The position numbers were made by a program, and so were the translations under genes. A DNA stretch of 64,000 nucleotides from Porphyromonas asaccharolytica DSM 20707 (GTDB lineage: Bacteria > Bacteroidota > Bacteroidia > Bacteroidales > Porphyromonadaceae), in assembly GCF_000212375.1 (NCBI RefSeq), contig NC_015501.1, positions 2,108,001 through 2,172,000 of the forward strand, in the 5' to 3' direction. Below, piece after piece: positions 15,606-24,308 of this stretch (position 1 is the first letter of the stretch; each line of letters begins with the position of its first letter). The notes under the pieces were generated by a model. It had not been told where the DNA came from. It saw only the letters and a list, made by a program, of their open reading frames with translations, and ran no database searches.

Positions 15606-18077
15606 ATGGGTTTGAAAACTACTACTTGGCAATCATCAGTCAAAGCTCGACGAATGCTCATCGGGAGCTTACTGACAGCGCTCGCGCTCATTCCATCTAT
15701 GGGAGCTCTCAAGGCTCAGGAGCAGATCATGCTCGTTGCAGCCGCAGAGCAAAATCAGTGGAAGATCACCGTAGAGGCCGACACCGAGGTCTGGGCCGAC
15801 TGGAATGGCAACGGACAGAAGGACGACAACGAGCTCCTCACTTCTGGACAGCCAGCTGAGCAAACGACCGCATCCGCCACGCTCAAAATATATGGAGCGG
15901 TTCAGAAGTTGAGTGCTCCGAGCAACAACATTCAGAGTATAGACCTCGCACAGGCCACTTCGCTCGTTGAGATTGACCTGGCTCACAACAACCTCGAGGA
16001 TTTTGAAGCCTCAGAGTGTGAGAGCCTCTCCGTAGTAAATGTAAGCTACAATCAGTTCGAATGGCTCGACTTCTCGTACAATGAAGCGCTCACCAAGCTA
16101 GACTGTAGCTACAATGAGAGTCTGAGTGGACTAGACCTACCGGATGGACTCAAAGAGCTCAGATGTAACAACGGAGCTATATCCTCACTATCCCTCTCCT
16201 CACTCTCTCAGCTTACCCTCCTAGACTGCTCGGCAAACTCGTTGCAGTCGATAGATCTATCTCAAAATACAGCACTTCAGTACCTCTACCTACGGGGTCT
16301 GGACCAGATACCTCAATTCGCTGGTGGGCTACAGATATCTAACCTCTCCAATCTGGTGGAGCTTGACTTCTCTGGATCTACATTTACTTATGTAGAGTGC
16401 CCGCAGTCGGAGAGTATGAAGGTCTTCAACTGTAGCAATACAAAGCTGGACATCTTCAACGTGGCTGGCTTCCCCAACCTTGAGGAGCTCTACGCTAGTG
16501 GCTCTATGATCCTGACGCTAGACATATCTCAAAACAACAAGCTCAAGAAGCTCACCTGCGATCGCGCACAGCTTAAGAAGCTAGATATGCCTACAGATCC
16601 GCAGCTAGAGTACATCGACATACACAACAACCACTTGCTCCTCGATGGCATCAAGAAGTTTGTCGAGGCGCTCAATGACCGCACGGGTCTATCAGAAGGT
16701 ACCCTCATACTCATCGATAGCTACGAAAAGAGCGAACTCAACCCCTACGACGACGAGACGCTACACGCTATCATGGACAAGAACTGGGCTCCCTATGACT
16801 ACAAAAACGGGGAGAAGGATGGACTCAACCCACTCAGACCATCTGACATGCCACTCTCTCCATACGTCACGGATCAGCCTAAGATCGTCCTAACGAGTGA
16901 CGCTACCTCGGGCCAGTGGGATCTGCAGATCGAGATGAGAAACGATGACGACAAGAAGTCCGTCTGGATCGATAGAAATGAGAATGGAGCGTACGACGAG
17001 GGCGAGGAGGTCACAGACTTCAACAAGAGCCTACACTTCCCGCACGAAGCACAGGTCATCACGGTATATGGTAACGTACAGAACTTCTTCTGCTATGCCA
17101 ACAGCCTCACAGCTCTCGACATATCCCAGTGCCCCGACCTAGAGATCCTCGACGCCTCTGACAATAAACTCGCCACGATCGATCTGAGCGCAAATGGTCA
17201 GCTCAGAGCTCTCACTCTACATGGCAACATGCTTACGGAGGTGGATCTATCGCACACGCCACACCTCTTCCGATTCTACTGCAACAAGAACAAGCTCACC
17301 CAGCTAGACCTCTCCAAGACGCCCGACCTGATACAGCTCAGATGTGGTAGGAACGAGCTGACGCAGCTAGACGTCTCGATGCTTACGCAGCTCAAGTACT
17401 TCGACTGCACAGGCAATAAGCTCACGACGCTTGACCTGACGCACTCTGAGGACTTGACCAACCTTCTTTGCGCAGACAACCAGCTCACAGCTCTAGACCT
17501 GACAGCTTGCGCAGACCTAGAGGAGCTGACTTGCTACAATAACAAGATCGCCACGGCTATCGACTTCACCAACTGTAAAGTCATTAGAGAGGTAAGCCTC
17601 TTTGGCAATCAGATACAGAGTGAGGAGATGCTACAGACGGTTAGCTCACTGCCACAGAATGAGCAGGCTGAGAAGAAGGCGTTTTACGGCATCGACACAA
17701 CCCTCGAGCCAAAGGACGGCAACGTAGTCAGCAAGAAGGCGGTAGCCACTCTTGCCGAGAGAGGCTGGATCTGCTACGACTTCCAGAGCGGTGCCAACGA
17801 AGGTAAAAACGTCTACGCAGGCTCCGAAAATGTAGCCATTGATGCACCACGAGCTCACGCTGAGCAGATCATTTACCTCAGTGACTCGCAGGAGCTACTG
17901 ATCCCGACATGCTACACAAGCGTAGCTATATACGATGCTACGGGTACACTCATCCGCTCTCTAGAGGGCGCTAGCCGTGCAGACCTCTCTGAGCTACCTG
18001 CTGGGCTATATGTCGTGACTGGCGTTACTGCCGATAGCACGAGCGCAAGCACCGCTATGACAATTGTCAAGGAATAA
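15606..18077 (+). CDS. Secreted leucine-rich-repeat protein, duplicated, InlJ-like, T9SS cargo candidate
   Basis: 823 residues with a signal peptide (to about residue 37, ALKAQ). Two tandem copies of the same plan follow. Each has a Ca-loop-like segment (DWNGNGQKDDNE near 65; DRNENGAYDEGE near 458), an IYG cap (LKIYGAVQKL; ITVYGNVQNF), a run of 21-residue LRRs with a Cys ladder (e.g. LTQLDLSKTPDLIQLRCGRN), and a closing SLP-type cap ending in an NV/NW segment. The last ~70 residues (VAIYDATGTLIRSL, LPAGLYVV) fit a T9SS sorting domain. LRRs of this type mediate protein binding and adhesion, as in P. gingivalis InlJ. It heads a five-gene operon, with 25 bases to the next gene. Confidence 0.85.
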   Translation: MGLKTTTWQSSVKARRMLIGSLLTALALIPSMGALKAQEQIMLVAAAEQNQWKITVEADTEVWADWNGNGQKDDNELLTSGQPAEQTTASATLKIYGAVQKLSAPSNNIQSIDLAQATSLVEIDLAHNNLEDFEASECESLSVVNVSYNQFEWLDFSYNEALTKLDCSYNESLSGLDLPDGLKELRCNNGAISSLSLSSLSQLTLLDCSANSLQSIDLSQNTALQYLYLRGLDQIPQFAGGLQISNLSNLVELDFSGSTFTYVECPQSESMKVFNCSNTKLDIFNVAGFPNLEELYASGSMILTLDISQNNKLKKLTCDRAQLKKLDMPTDPQLEYIDIHNNHLLLDGIKKFVEALNDRTGLSEGTLILIDSYEKSELNPYDDETLHAIMDKNWAPYDYKNGEKDGLNPLRPSDMPLSPYVTDQPKIVLTSDATSGQWDLQIEMRNDDDKKSVWIDRNENGAYDEGEEVTDFNKSLHFPHEAQVITVYGNVQNFFCYANSLTALDISQCPDLEILDASDNKLATIDLSANGQLRALTLHGNMLTEVDLSHTPHLFRFYCNKNKLTQLDLSKTPDLIQLRCGRNELTQLDVSMLTQLKYFDCTGNKLTTLDLTHSEDLTNLLCADNQLTALDLTACADLEELTCYNNKIATAIDFTNCKVIREVSLFGNQIQSEEMLQTVSSLPQNEQAEKKAFYGIDTTLEPKDGNVVSKKAVATLAERGWICYDFQSGANEGKNVYAGSENVAIDAPRAHAEQIIYLSDSQELLIPTCYTSVAIYDATGTLIRSLEGASRADLSELPAGLYVVTGVTADSTSASTAMTIVKE

Positions 18078-18102
18078 CATAACGCTGTCTACTACCAATA
18101 CA

Positions 18103-19638
18103 ATGAATATAGTACGCAACTTCTGGGCATTCGCCCTACTACTCTCTGTGGCTCTCTTGCCACAGAGAGCCTTCTCTCAAGACGTGCAGAGCCTCCCGAA
18201 GATGGAGCTACAAGTCATACCTCAGAGCGCACTATCGATAGTCATCACCGCTGGAGACAAGGAGGCAACCGTATACGTCGATGAGCACCGCGGCTCTCTC
18301 GTTACGCACAAAGTGCCCGCGGGCGAGGACTATACACTCTTAGTCTCCTCGGCAACCAACGAAGCGACGATCTATGGAAATATCGTATCGGCCAAGATGG
18401 TAGACCAAAAGGTTTACGAGATAAAGGTCGACGGTATGAAGTCACTAGAGGAGCTATCGGCTTTTTCCTGTGGACTTAACGACTTATATCTCAAGGGGTG
18501 CGACCGCTTGAGATCTCTCTACCTGACGCAGAACAATCTCTCCGAGCTCTCTCTGGCTGAGACGCCAGCACTCCAAGAGCTCAACGTCGGGTACAACGTG
18601 CTCCGTGAGCTAGACTGCTCACCATGCCCTAACCTGCTCAAGCTCATCTGTAGCAAGAACGATCTCTCTAAGGTCAATATCTCTGGATGCACCAAGCTCA
18701 ACGAGATAAACGTACAGATGAATAAGAAGCTCACCACCCTCGACCTCTCCGCCTGCAAAGCGCTCGTGGGACTAACCTGCGCTAGTACGGGTATCACTGA
18801 TATTGATGTCTCTGGGTGTGAAGATCTCATCTTCGTAGACACTTCCTTCTCCCCCATCCAGCGGTTCAAAGCTCGTGGATGTAAGAGTCTTCAGACGCTC
18901 AGCTGCTATCAAAACGATCTCTACAACATAGATCTCAAGGGCTGCGAGAGCCTAGACAAGCTGACGCTACAGCACAACCCCAACTTAGGTCTTCTAGACA
19001 TCAGATCACTCAAGCGACTCGTCACGCTACTCTGCTCTGACTGCGGACTAAAAGAGATCAAGATAGGAGATCTGCCCAGCCTCGAGGAGTTCTACAGCTT
19101 TGACAACAAGCTCGTCTCGCTAGACTTCTCTGGAGCGCCCAACCTCCGAGAGATACAGTGCGACAACAACAAGCTGCAGTCTCTACAACTAGCCAGTTCC
19201 ATGCCGCGGTTAGAGCTAGTCTCCATCGTCAAGAATGACCTCTCCGCCTGCGCTATCGACAGCCTCTGCGTAGCTCTTCCCGAGAAGGAGGAAAGCGCAC
19301 CGCTCCGCATTGCAGCCAATCCAGGCGCTACAACGAGCAAATCTTTCCTAGCCGTCGACAAAGGGTGGAACGTAGACATCTTCGGCAATGGAGAGGGCTG
19401 TAGCATCAACATCGGCGTAGAGTCCCTAGAGCGTGCCGAGAGCCTCTGCCTGATCGACGAGACCGGTATCACCCTCCTCCCCGAGAGTGCGCTTTCGGAC
19501 GTAGCACTGTATAGTCTGGAGGGCGAGACGCTCTACCACTTCGCAGCTCAGGAGACACACCCCTCACGCCTCACACTACCCTCTGGGCGCTACCTACTTA
19601 GAGTCGGCGAGATGACACGTCTTGTCATCATACCCTAA
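18103..19638 (+). CDS. Secreted leucine-rich-repeat protein 2 of the operon
   Basis: 511 residues from ATG 18103 (MNIVRNFWAFALLLSVALLP, a clean signal peptide); the in-frame ATG at 18064 would overlap the previous gene and is less likely. It lacks the Ca-loop segment but keeps the IYG cap (ATIYGNIVSAK). Some twelve LRRs with regular Cys follow (LDCSPCPNLLKLICSKNDL, SGCTKLNEINVQMN). A diverged closing cap (KGWNVDIFGNG) and a C-terminal domain with VALYSLEGETLYHF and LPSGRYLLRVGE, like a T9SS sorting signal, complete it. It is the operon member with the longest uninterrupted LRR tract. Confidence 0.82.
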   Translation: MNIVRNFWAFALLLSVALLPQRAFSQDVQSLPKMELQVIPQSALSIVITAGDKEATVYVDEHRGSLVTHKVPAGEDYTLLVSSATNEATIYGNIVSAKMVDQKVYEIKVDGMKSLEELSAFSCGLNDLYLKGCDRLRSLYLTQNNLSELSLAETPALQELNVGYNVLRELDCSPCPNLLKLICSKNDLSKVNISGCTKLNEINVQMNKKLTTLDLSACKALVGLTCASTGITDIDVSGCEDLIFVDTSFSPIQRFKARGCKSLQTLSCYQNDLYNIDLKGCESLDKLTLQHNPNLGLLDIRSLKRLVTLLCSDCGLKEIKIGDLPSLEEFYSFDNKLVSLDFSGAPNLREIQCDNNKLQSLQLASSMPRLELVSIVKNDLSACAIDSLCVALPEKEESAPLRIAANPGATTSKSFLAVDKGWNVDIFGNGEGCSINIGVESLERAESLCLIDETGITLLPESALSDVALYSLEGETLYHFAAQETHPSRLTLPSGRYLLRVGEMTRLVIIP

Positions 19639-19663
19639 TCATACATCAGCAAATCTGTAGATT

Positions 19664-20698
19664 ATGAAGACAACTACATACAAGGCACTACTCCTATGCC
19701 TGATCCTACCCTTCATAGCGGTGACCAGTTATGGGCAAGAGTCGTTTGACACCAGCCGTTACATAGAGCTCACCACAACGCTGGGTGCAGGGGAGAAGGT
19801 ACCTATCGCTATCAATAAAGATGCTTGGGTTGATCTCAACGCCAATGGACAGCAAGACGAAGGCGAGGTGCTCAAGCTAAAGCCCATTGACGAGGGACCC
19901 GACGAAGGCATACAGCTATTTACCGTAACCCTATCGGCACAGACCTTTAGGATCTATGGCAACTTCAACGAGATCATACTACGTAAGTGGAGACTCTCCA
20001 AGATCGACGTCAGTCGTATGACACAGCTCACCTACCTAGGCGTACCTTATAGTAAGCTGGAGCAGATCGATCTATCGGCACTGACCAAGCTCAAAAACTT
20101 CGAGGGACGCAACAACCGGTTTGCCGAGTTAGACCTATCGCACCAGCCCGACCTAGAGCTAGTAGAGGTCATCTCCAACGAGCTCACCCTTCTAGACCTT
20201 AGGCAGAAGCCGCATCTCTACTTCGTCGGAGTAGCGCACAATGCGATACGAGACGAGGCGATGGATCTACTGGTCAATGCGCTACCGATGCGTAGTGAGG
20301 GCGAGTTCAACGAAGGCCAGCTATACGTCTTCACGCTCAATGAGCCTACCGAAAAGAACTATATGACCGACCGCCAGGCCGCCATAGCTGACGGTAAGTA
20401 TTGGAACGTGCAGGCCTGGGACAAGTCTCGTAATGACTGGGTCAAGTACATGGGCGAGCCTACAGCAATCACAGCGGTAGCTGCCGCTCCGACGGCGCTT
20501 AGAGCCCTCTACTCAGGCTCGGCACTCGTTCTCATAGGTACTACACTCGATGAGCCTATACAGATCTACAACTATTCGGGAGCCCTCCTAGCCACTTTCG
20601 CAGGGGATCAGGAGACGACCACCTATCCCATAGCATTACCTGCAGGTAGCTACATCATCACCCACTGCGGAGCGACAGCCACACTGCAAGTCCTATAA
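19664..20698 (+). CDS. Secreted LRR protein 3 with Ca-loop-like segment
   Basis: 344 residues. The signal peptide is MKTTTYKALLLCLILPFIAV...YGQ. It is followed by DLNANGQQDEGE (residues about 63-74), FRIYGNFNEI, four or five LRRs, a closing cap (NAIRDEAMDLLVNALPMR, then KYWNVQAWDKS), and a C-terminal IQIYNYSGALLATF...LPAGSYIITH domain. The Cys ladder seen in proteins 1 and 2 is missing here. It starts 25 bases after gene 2. The same plan in a shortened form suggests divergence after duplication. Confidence 0.8.
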   Translation: MKTTTYKALLLCLILPFIAVTSYGQESFDTSRYIELTTTLGAGEKVPIAINKDAWVDLNANGQQDEGEVLKLKPIDEGPDEGIQLFTVTLSAQTFRIYGNFNEIILRKWRLSKIDVSRMTQLTYLGVPYSKLEQIDLSALTKLKNFEGRNNRFAELDLSHQPDLELVEVISNELTLLDLRQKPHLYFVGVAHNAIRDEAMDLLVNALPMRSEGEFNEGQLYVFTLNEPTEKNYMTDRQAAIADGKYWNVQAWDKSRNDWVKYMGEPTAITAVAAAPTALRALYSGSALVLIGTTLDEPIQIYNYSGALLATFAGDQETTTYPIALPAGSYIITHCGATATLQVL

Positions 20699-20738
20699 GT
20701 TTATCTCTCACAATCGAACCAATCAAGCATATTAAGCT

Positions 20739-21716
20739 ATGAACAAACTAGCTACACGACTCATACCCCTCACACTGCTCTTGTTGCTACCGCTCAGCAC
20801 CCAGCTGCGTGCTCAAGTGACGCCAGCACCTATCGACGGACCTCGTCTTACCTTGACGACCACCCACCCCGCTGGCTACCAGCTGGGTATAGCCTTCATA
20901 CCGCACGATGAGACCGTCTGGGTAGATGTCAATGGCAACGGCATTTGCGACAGAGGCGAGGGCAGAGCCAAGGACAACGTTGGTAAGACAAACATCATGA
21001 TCATCACGCTTGTCAAGCCGAGCGTCACGATCTATGGTCCCGTAGACGCCATCCGCTTTGGAGGCCTAGACCTCATAGGGATCGATGTCACCAAGATGCC
21101 TAAGCTAAAAGAGATCCAGTGCTTCAACAATCAGATTGATCATCTAGACCTCTCTGGGAGCACAGGACTACAAACGCTCTTTTGCTTTCAAAATCAGATC
21201 TCCTCGCTAGACCTCTCTGCATGTAAAGAGATACGCGACATACGTTGCTTCTACAATCAAATCGGAGAGGGAGAGATGAACGCCCTGATGCGTAGTCTCC
21301 CCGACCGTGCTACAAAGAAGAAAGGATTCATCATAGCACTCGACACGACCAATCCGGAGGAGCAAAACGTCTGCTCAGTAGATGCCGTCAAGGTCGCTCT
21401 AGACAAGAACTGGGAGGTCAATGACTTCCACGGGGACAAGGATAACTGGACAGGCGTGCCTTACAAAGGCTCTCCCTCAGCGCTCCATGAGTTACTTCCT
21501 GACGCCCCCATCGTCTACTACGACGGAGCTACTCATGCGCTAGTCTTGGCTGGCAACACCGGTGCTCCCTACGCACTATACTCGGAGACAGGCTTACTGC
21601 TGACCTCTGGGGTTCTAGACGCTAGCGGTCAGTGTCAGATAGCGATGACCGCCTATCCCGATGGAGCTTATATCCTCAACCTCGGAGGCGAGAGTTTCAA
21701 GATTTACCACATCTAG
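20739..21716 (+). CDS. Secreted LRR protein 4 with Ca-loop-like segment
   Basis: 325 residues with signal peptide MNKLATRLIPLTLLLLLPLS...LRAQ. DVNGNGICDRGE (near residue 67) and VTIYGPVDAIR lead into three Cys/Phe-bearing LRRs (LKEIQCFNNQIDHLDLSG). The closing cap (MNALMRSLPDRATKKKG, EEQNVCSVDAVKVA) is almost the same as the cap in the C10 protease at 3.0-6.1 kb. The C-terminal YALYSETGLLLTSG...YPDGAYILN resembles a sorting domain. It is 40 bases downstream of gene 3. Confidence 0.82.
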   Translation: MNKLATRLIPLTLLLLLPLSTQLRAQVTPAPIDGPRLTLTTTHPAGYQLGIAFIPHDETVWVDVNGNGICDRGEGRAKDNVGKTNIMIITLVKPSVTIYGPVDAIRFGGLDLIGIDVTKMPKLKEIQCFNNQIDHLDLSGSTGLQTLFCFQNQISSLDLSACKEIRDIRCFYNQIGEGEMNALMRSLPDRATKKKGFIIALDTTNPEEQNVCSVDAVKVALDKNWEVNDFHGDKDNWTGVPYKGSPSALHELLPDAPIVYYDGATHALVLAGNTGAPYALYSETGLLLTSGVLDASGQCQIAMTAYPDGAYILNLGGESFKIYHI

Positions 21717-21797
21717 GTCAGAGAAGTGATCCACGTGGGGCGTGTCTCCTAAATGTGGCATGCCCCACCCACTACGACCACATACCCGCACACCACT

Positions 21798-22808
21798 ATG
21801 TCTCGACATCATATCACATATCTCATCTGCCTGCTCTCGCTACTGGCACTACCAGCCCTCGGGCAGAACCCCTTCAAGCCAGTCTCTACCGATGGCGACC
21901 GCATCGTCCTAACCACCGCCATAGAGCGTGCTGACGACATCACATTCACCATACGTCCTATAGAGCATGGCGTCTGGGTAGATCAGAATGGCGATGGGCA
22001 GTTCCAAAGAGAAGAGATGGCCAGCAACCCTGAAGATGACCTCAATGATCCAGGACATTTCCTCGTATCCTTTCAGGTCACATCACCTCAGATCACGATC
22101 TATGGCAAGATAGACCAGCTCCTCATCCCTAACTGCAAAGTGACCAACGTAGACCTAACACACGCCACAGCACTCAAGACTCTAGAGGCTTACCGCAATG
22201 AGATATCCTCGATCACGACACCGGCTGGTCTACCACTAGGAGATCTCTGGCTGGCAGACAACAAGCTGCAGGGGATAGACTTCTCCAACTGTAGCAAGCT
22301 ATGGTTCATCGAGCTCTACAACAATCAGATCTCAGAGCAGGCTATGACCAAGGCCTTTAGCACCTTGCAGCACGCAGCACCCGTTGCTGATCCCGAGCTA
22401 GAGATCCCCGAGCCGACCATTCAGGTGATCGACACGCACAGCAACCATGAGGGCAACGTATGCAACGTCAATGCCGTGGCTCATGCCAAGAGCCTTGGCT
22501 GGGCCGTTTACGATCTAGCAGGAGATACCCAAAACTGGACTGGAGTCCCCTACGAAGGTTCGCCTGTGGGCATCACTCCCATCTCGTCTCAGCTGCCGAC
22601 CTACAGCCGTACGCCTGGAGCGATCAGACTAGATGCGCTAGAGCCGCACAGCACCATCACGCTCTACGATATGGAGGGCCGCACGCTGCAAGAGTTCACT
22701 ACGTCCACGAGCACCGTCACGATCCCCCTATCAGCCGAGCAGACCGCTACGCCCTACCTATTCACGATCCAGTCGCCTGAGGGGCAGCGAGTGAGTGTCA
22801 AGCTCTAA
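21798..22808 (+). CDS. Secreted LRR protein 5 with Ca-loop-like segment
   Basis: 336 residues from ATG 21798 (MSRHHITYLICLLSLLALPA); a possible ATG at 21753 would add a polar leader and is rejected. DQNGDGQFQREE (near residue 63) and ITIYGKIDQL are followed by two or three short LRRs. The closing cap carries EGNVCNVNAVAHAKSLGW and DTQNWTGVPYEGSP, the latter nearly identical to protein 4. The C-terminal domain is ITLYDMEGRTLQEF and ends QRVSVKL. Fewest LRRs in the set; last gene of the operon. Confidence 0.8.
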   Translation: MSRHHITYLICLLSLLALPALGQNPFKPVSTDGDRIVLTTAIERADDITFTIRPIEHGVWVDQNGDGQFQREEMASNPEDDLNDPGHFLVSFQVTSPQITIYGKIDQLLIPNCKVTNVDLTHATALKTLEAYRNEISSITTPAGLPLGDLWLADNKLQGIDFSNCSKLWFIELYNNQISEQAMTKAFSTLQHAAPVADPELEIPEPTIQVIDTHSNHEGNVCNVNAVAHAKSLGWAVYDLAGDTQNWTGVPYEGSPVGITPISSQLPTYSRTPGAIRLDALEPHSTITLYDMEGRTLQEFTTSTSTVTIPLSAEQTATPYLFTIQSPEGQRVSVKL

Positions 22809-22874
22809 CCACGCATGGCAAGCCGTCGGTCGCAAAGGCATCGTATTTTATAGTTAAGCGACTCTTACAGACGA

Positions 22875-23034
22875 TAGCCACGTAGGAAATTCGAAATCCC
22901 TACGTGGCTATTTTTCATTCCCCACGTAGGGATTGAAAAGTTCCTCCCTTGGAACTGAAAAGTTCCTCCCTTGGAACTAAAGAGTTCCTCTCTTGGAACT
23001 TTAAAGTTCCAAAAGAGGAACTACTTTTGGAACT
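22875..23034. repeat. CCACGTGG-type element, copy 3, with 22-bp tandem repeats
   Basis: The left part has GCCACGTAGG...CCTACGTGGC and CCCCACGTAGGG arms. The usual TTCGGAGGAA core is replaced by 22-bp units: two identical (22935-22956, 22957-22978), one slightly changed (22979-23000), one diverged (23001-23022) and a partial. Each unit carries a GTTCC...GGAAC inverted repeat. With it, 22809-23132 has no credible gene. Confidence 0.8.
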
Positions 23035-23132
23035 CGTATCTATCACACGTTCAGCACAATAAAACAAGCTACACCAATAGCGACTTAACGAATTGAGGAA
23101 ATGGGTACAACTCCTCTTACGTCTGTTTTTTT

Positions 23133-23140
23133 TACCTTTG
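23133..23140 (+). promoter_or_regulatory. -7 box (TACCTTTG) before the interrupted ORF
   Basis: Exact TACCTTTG within a T-rich stretch, 50 bases before ATG 23190. Confidence 0.5.
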
Positions 23141-23189
23141 CCGAGCAACGAAAGAGATCAATACCTGTCAGTAAGTCTATCCCTAAGTT

Positions 23190-23606
23190 ATGGCTCTGTT
23201 TTTTCTTTTGCTACTTCCATATTATACACTAGCGAGGGGACTCAACACCTTACGCTTGTTCGGGCTCTCTTGGAGCGATCTCAAAAGGGGGAAGACTTGA
23301 TCGAACTCGCTCACCTCTAAACTGAAGTGCGCAGATATCTGTGACGGGGTCTTATTGATTGTGCTATCTCTTGTTGCTTTAGGAGCTTTGTCTTCGCTGT
23401 CACTATACGAGGTCGGGGTACCTCTGGGATATAAACTTATAAGTAACACCTTCCTGCCTGGACTTTTTACAGGGTGGGCTCTGGAGCTCTTACGTTGCCA
23501 TAGCGCTGATTGCACATTCAATGGGAAGCAAGCAGTTTTCCTCACCCTAACGATCGCGATCTTGCTCGGGTCGCTTTATTGGCTATGGGTAGAGGTGTCC
23601 TATTGA
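23190..23606 (+). pseudogene. Small membrane protein ORF interrupted by one in-frame TGA
   Basis: ATG 23190 opens a frame reading MALFFLLLLPYYTLARG...DLKRGKT and stops at TGA 23298. The very same frame then stays open to 23606 for 102 more codons, with two or three hydrophobic segments (LLIVLSLVALGALSSL, AVFLTLTIAILLGSLYWLW). Reading through would give a ~138-residue membrane protein. A -7 box lies upstream. It is either a recent nonsense mutation, two small proteins (the second from a TTG at 23355), or chance. The family is not recognised. Confidence 0.45.
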
Positions 23607-23691
23607 GTCTGCTGTTCAGCCCCAAGGGCTAGCATAAAGAAAGCTGTGTCAAAGCACTACGAGTAGCAACTTAACGTGTAACGATATGTAG

Positions 23692-23723
23692 GGACGCACG
23701 GGAGTGTCTAGCTGGAGGGCGTC
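23692..23723. repeat. GGACGCACG palindrome family, copy 3 (imperfect)
   Basis: GTAACGATATGTAGGGACGCACG is followed, after a 14-base spacer, by GGAGGGCGTCCGTTGTA; the right arm is diverged. Confidence 0.55.
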
Positions 23724-23766
23724 CGTTGTATCAAAGGTTACAGCGTCGCAGTATCTTAATGGGGAT

Positions 23767-23787
23767 GGACGCACGAGCCGTGCGTCC
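23767..23787. repeat. GGACGCACG palindrome family, copy 4
   Basis: GGACGCACG-AGC-CGTGCGTCC, followed by CTACACATCGTTACTCGTGAG, the flank shared with other copies. Confidence 0.75.
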
Positions 23788-23838
23788 CTACACATCGTTA
23801 CTCGTGAGACTTGCGGGAGCTTCGTAGCGTGAGGGATC

Positions 23839-23869
23839 TTTGCGACAGTCTTCTTTTTCCTTACCTTTG
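23839..23869 (+). promoter_or_regulatory. Promoter of the queD-queE-porE unit
   Basis: TTTG at 23839-23842 and TACCTTTG at 23862-23869, 19 bases apart. The ATG follows only 12 bases after the -7 box, so the leader is very short. Confidence 0.7.
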
Positions 23870-23881
23870 TGACACTTAACT

Positions 23882-24307
23882 ATGACGACAGTAGAGAGAT
23901 ATCACGATATAAGCATGGGACATCGTGTCGTGGGACACGAGTCGAAGTGCCGCCACCTACACGGACACAACTACCGAATACACTTCACTTGCTCCGCAGC
24001 ACAGCTCGATGAGCTGGGGCGGGTGATCGACTTTGGCGTGATCAAGGAGCTCCTCTGCATGTGGCTGGAGGAGCATTGGGACCACAAGATGATGATCTAC
24101 GATGAGGACCCACTACTCCCTTCGCTACGGGAGCTGGTGCCGGAAGATCTGGTCGTGGTGCCCTTTAACCCGACAGCCGAAGCGATGGCGCATTACCTCG
24201 TCGAGACGGTTGCTCCCGCACAATTGGCTGGCACGGGCGTGACGCTCGTCAGTTGCCGTGTCGAGGAGACGGCACGATGCAGCGCTACCTACTCACTACC
24301 TATATAA
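23882..24307 (+). CDS. queD: 6-carboxy-5,6,7,8-tetrahydropterin synthase (QueD)
   Basis: Converts dihydroneopterin triphosphate to carboxytetrahydropterin, the first committed step to preQ0/queuosine. The 141 residues carry the zinc ligands His14 (MGHR), His27 and His29 (HLHGH), the catalytic Cys23 in SKCRHLHGH, the VIDFGVIK strand, the WDHKMM segment, and the closing VEETARCSA. One base separates its stop from the QueE start, so the pair is an operon. queC and queF are not in this window. Confidence 0.92.
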   Translation: MTTVERYHDISMGHRVVGHESKCRHLHGHNYRIHFTCSAAQLDELGRVIDFGVIKELLCMWLEEHWDHKMMIYDEDPLLPSLRELVPEDLVVVPFNPTAEAMAHYLVETVAPAQLAGTGVTLVSCRVEETARCSATYSLPI

Positions 24308-24308
24308 T

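Noticed and set aside
22935-23034. CRISPR-like repeats
   Set aside because: The 22-bp units are directly contiguous with no spacers, and no cas genes are nearby; they are tandem repeats inside an intergenic element.
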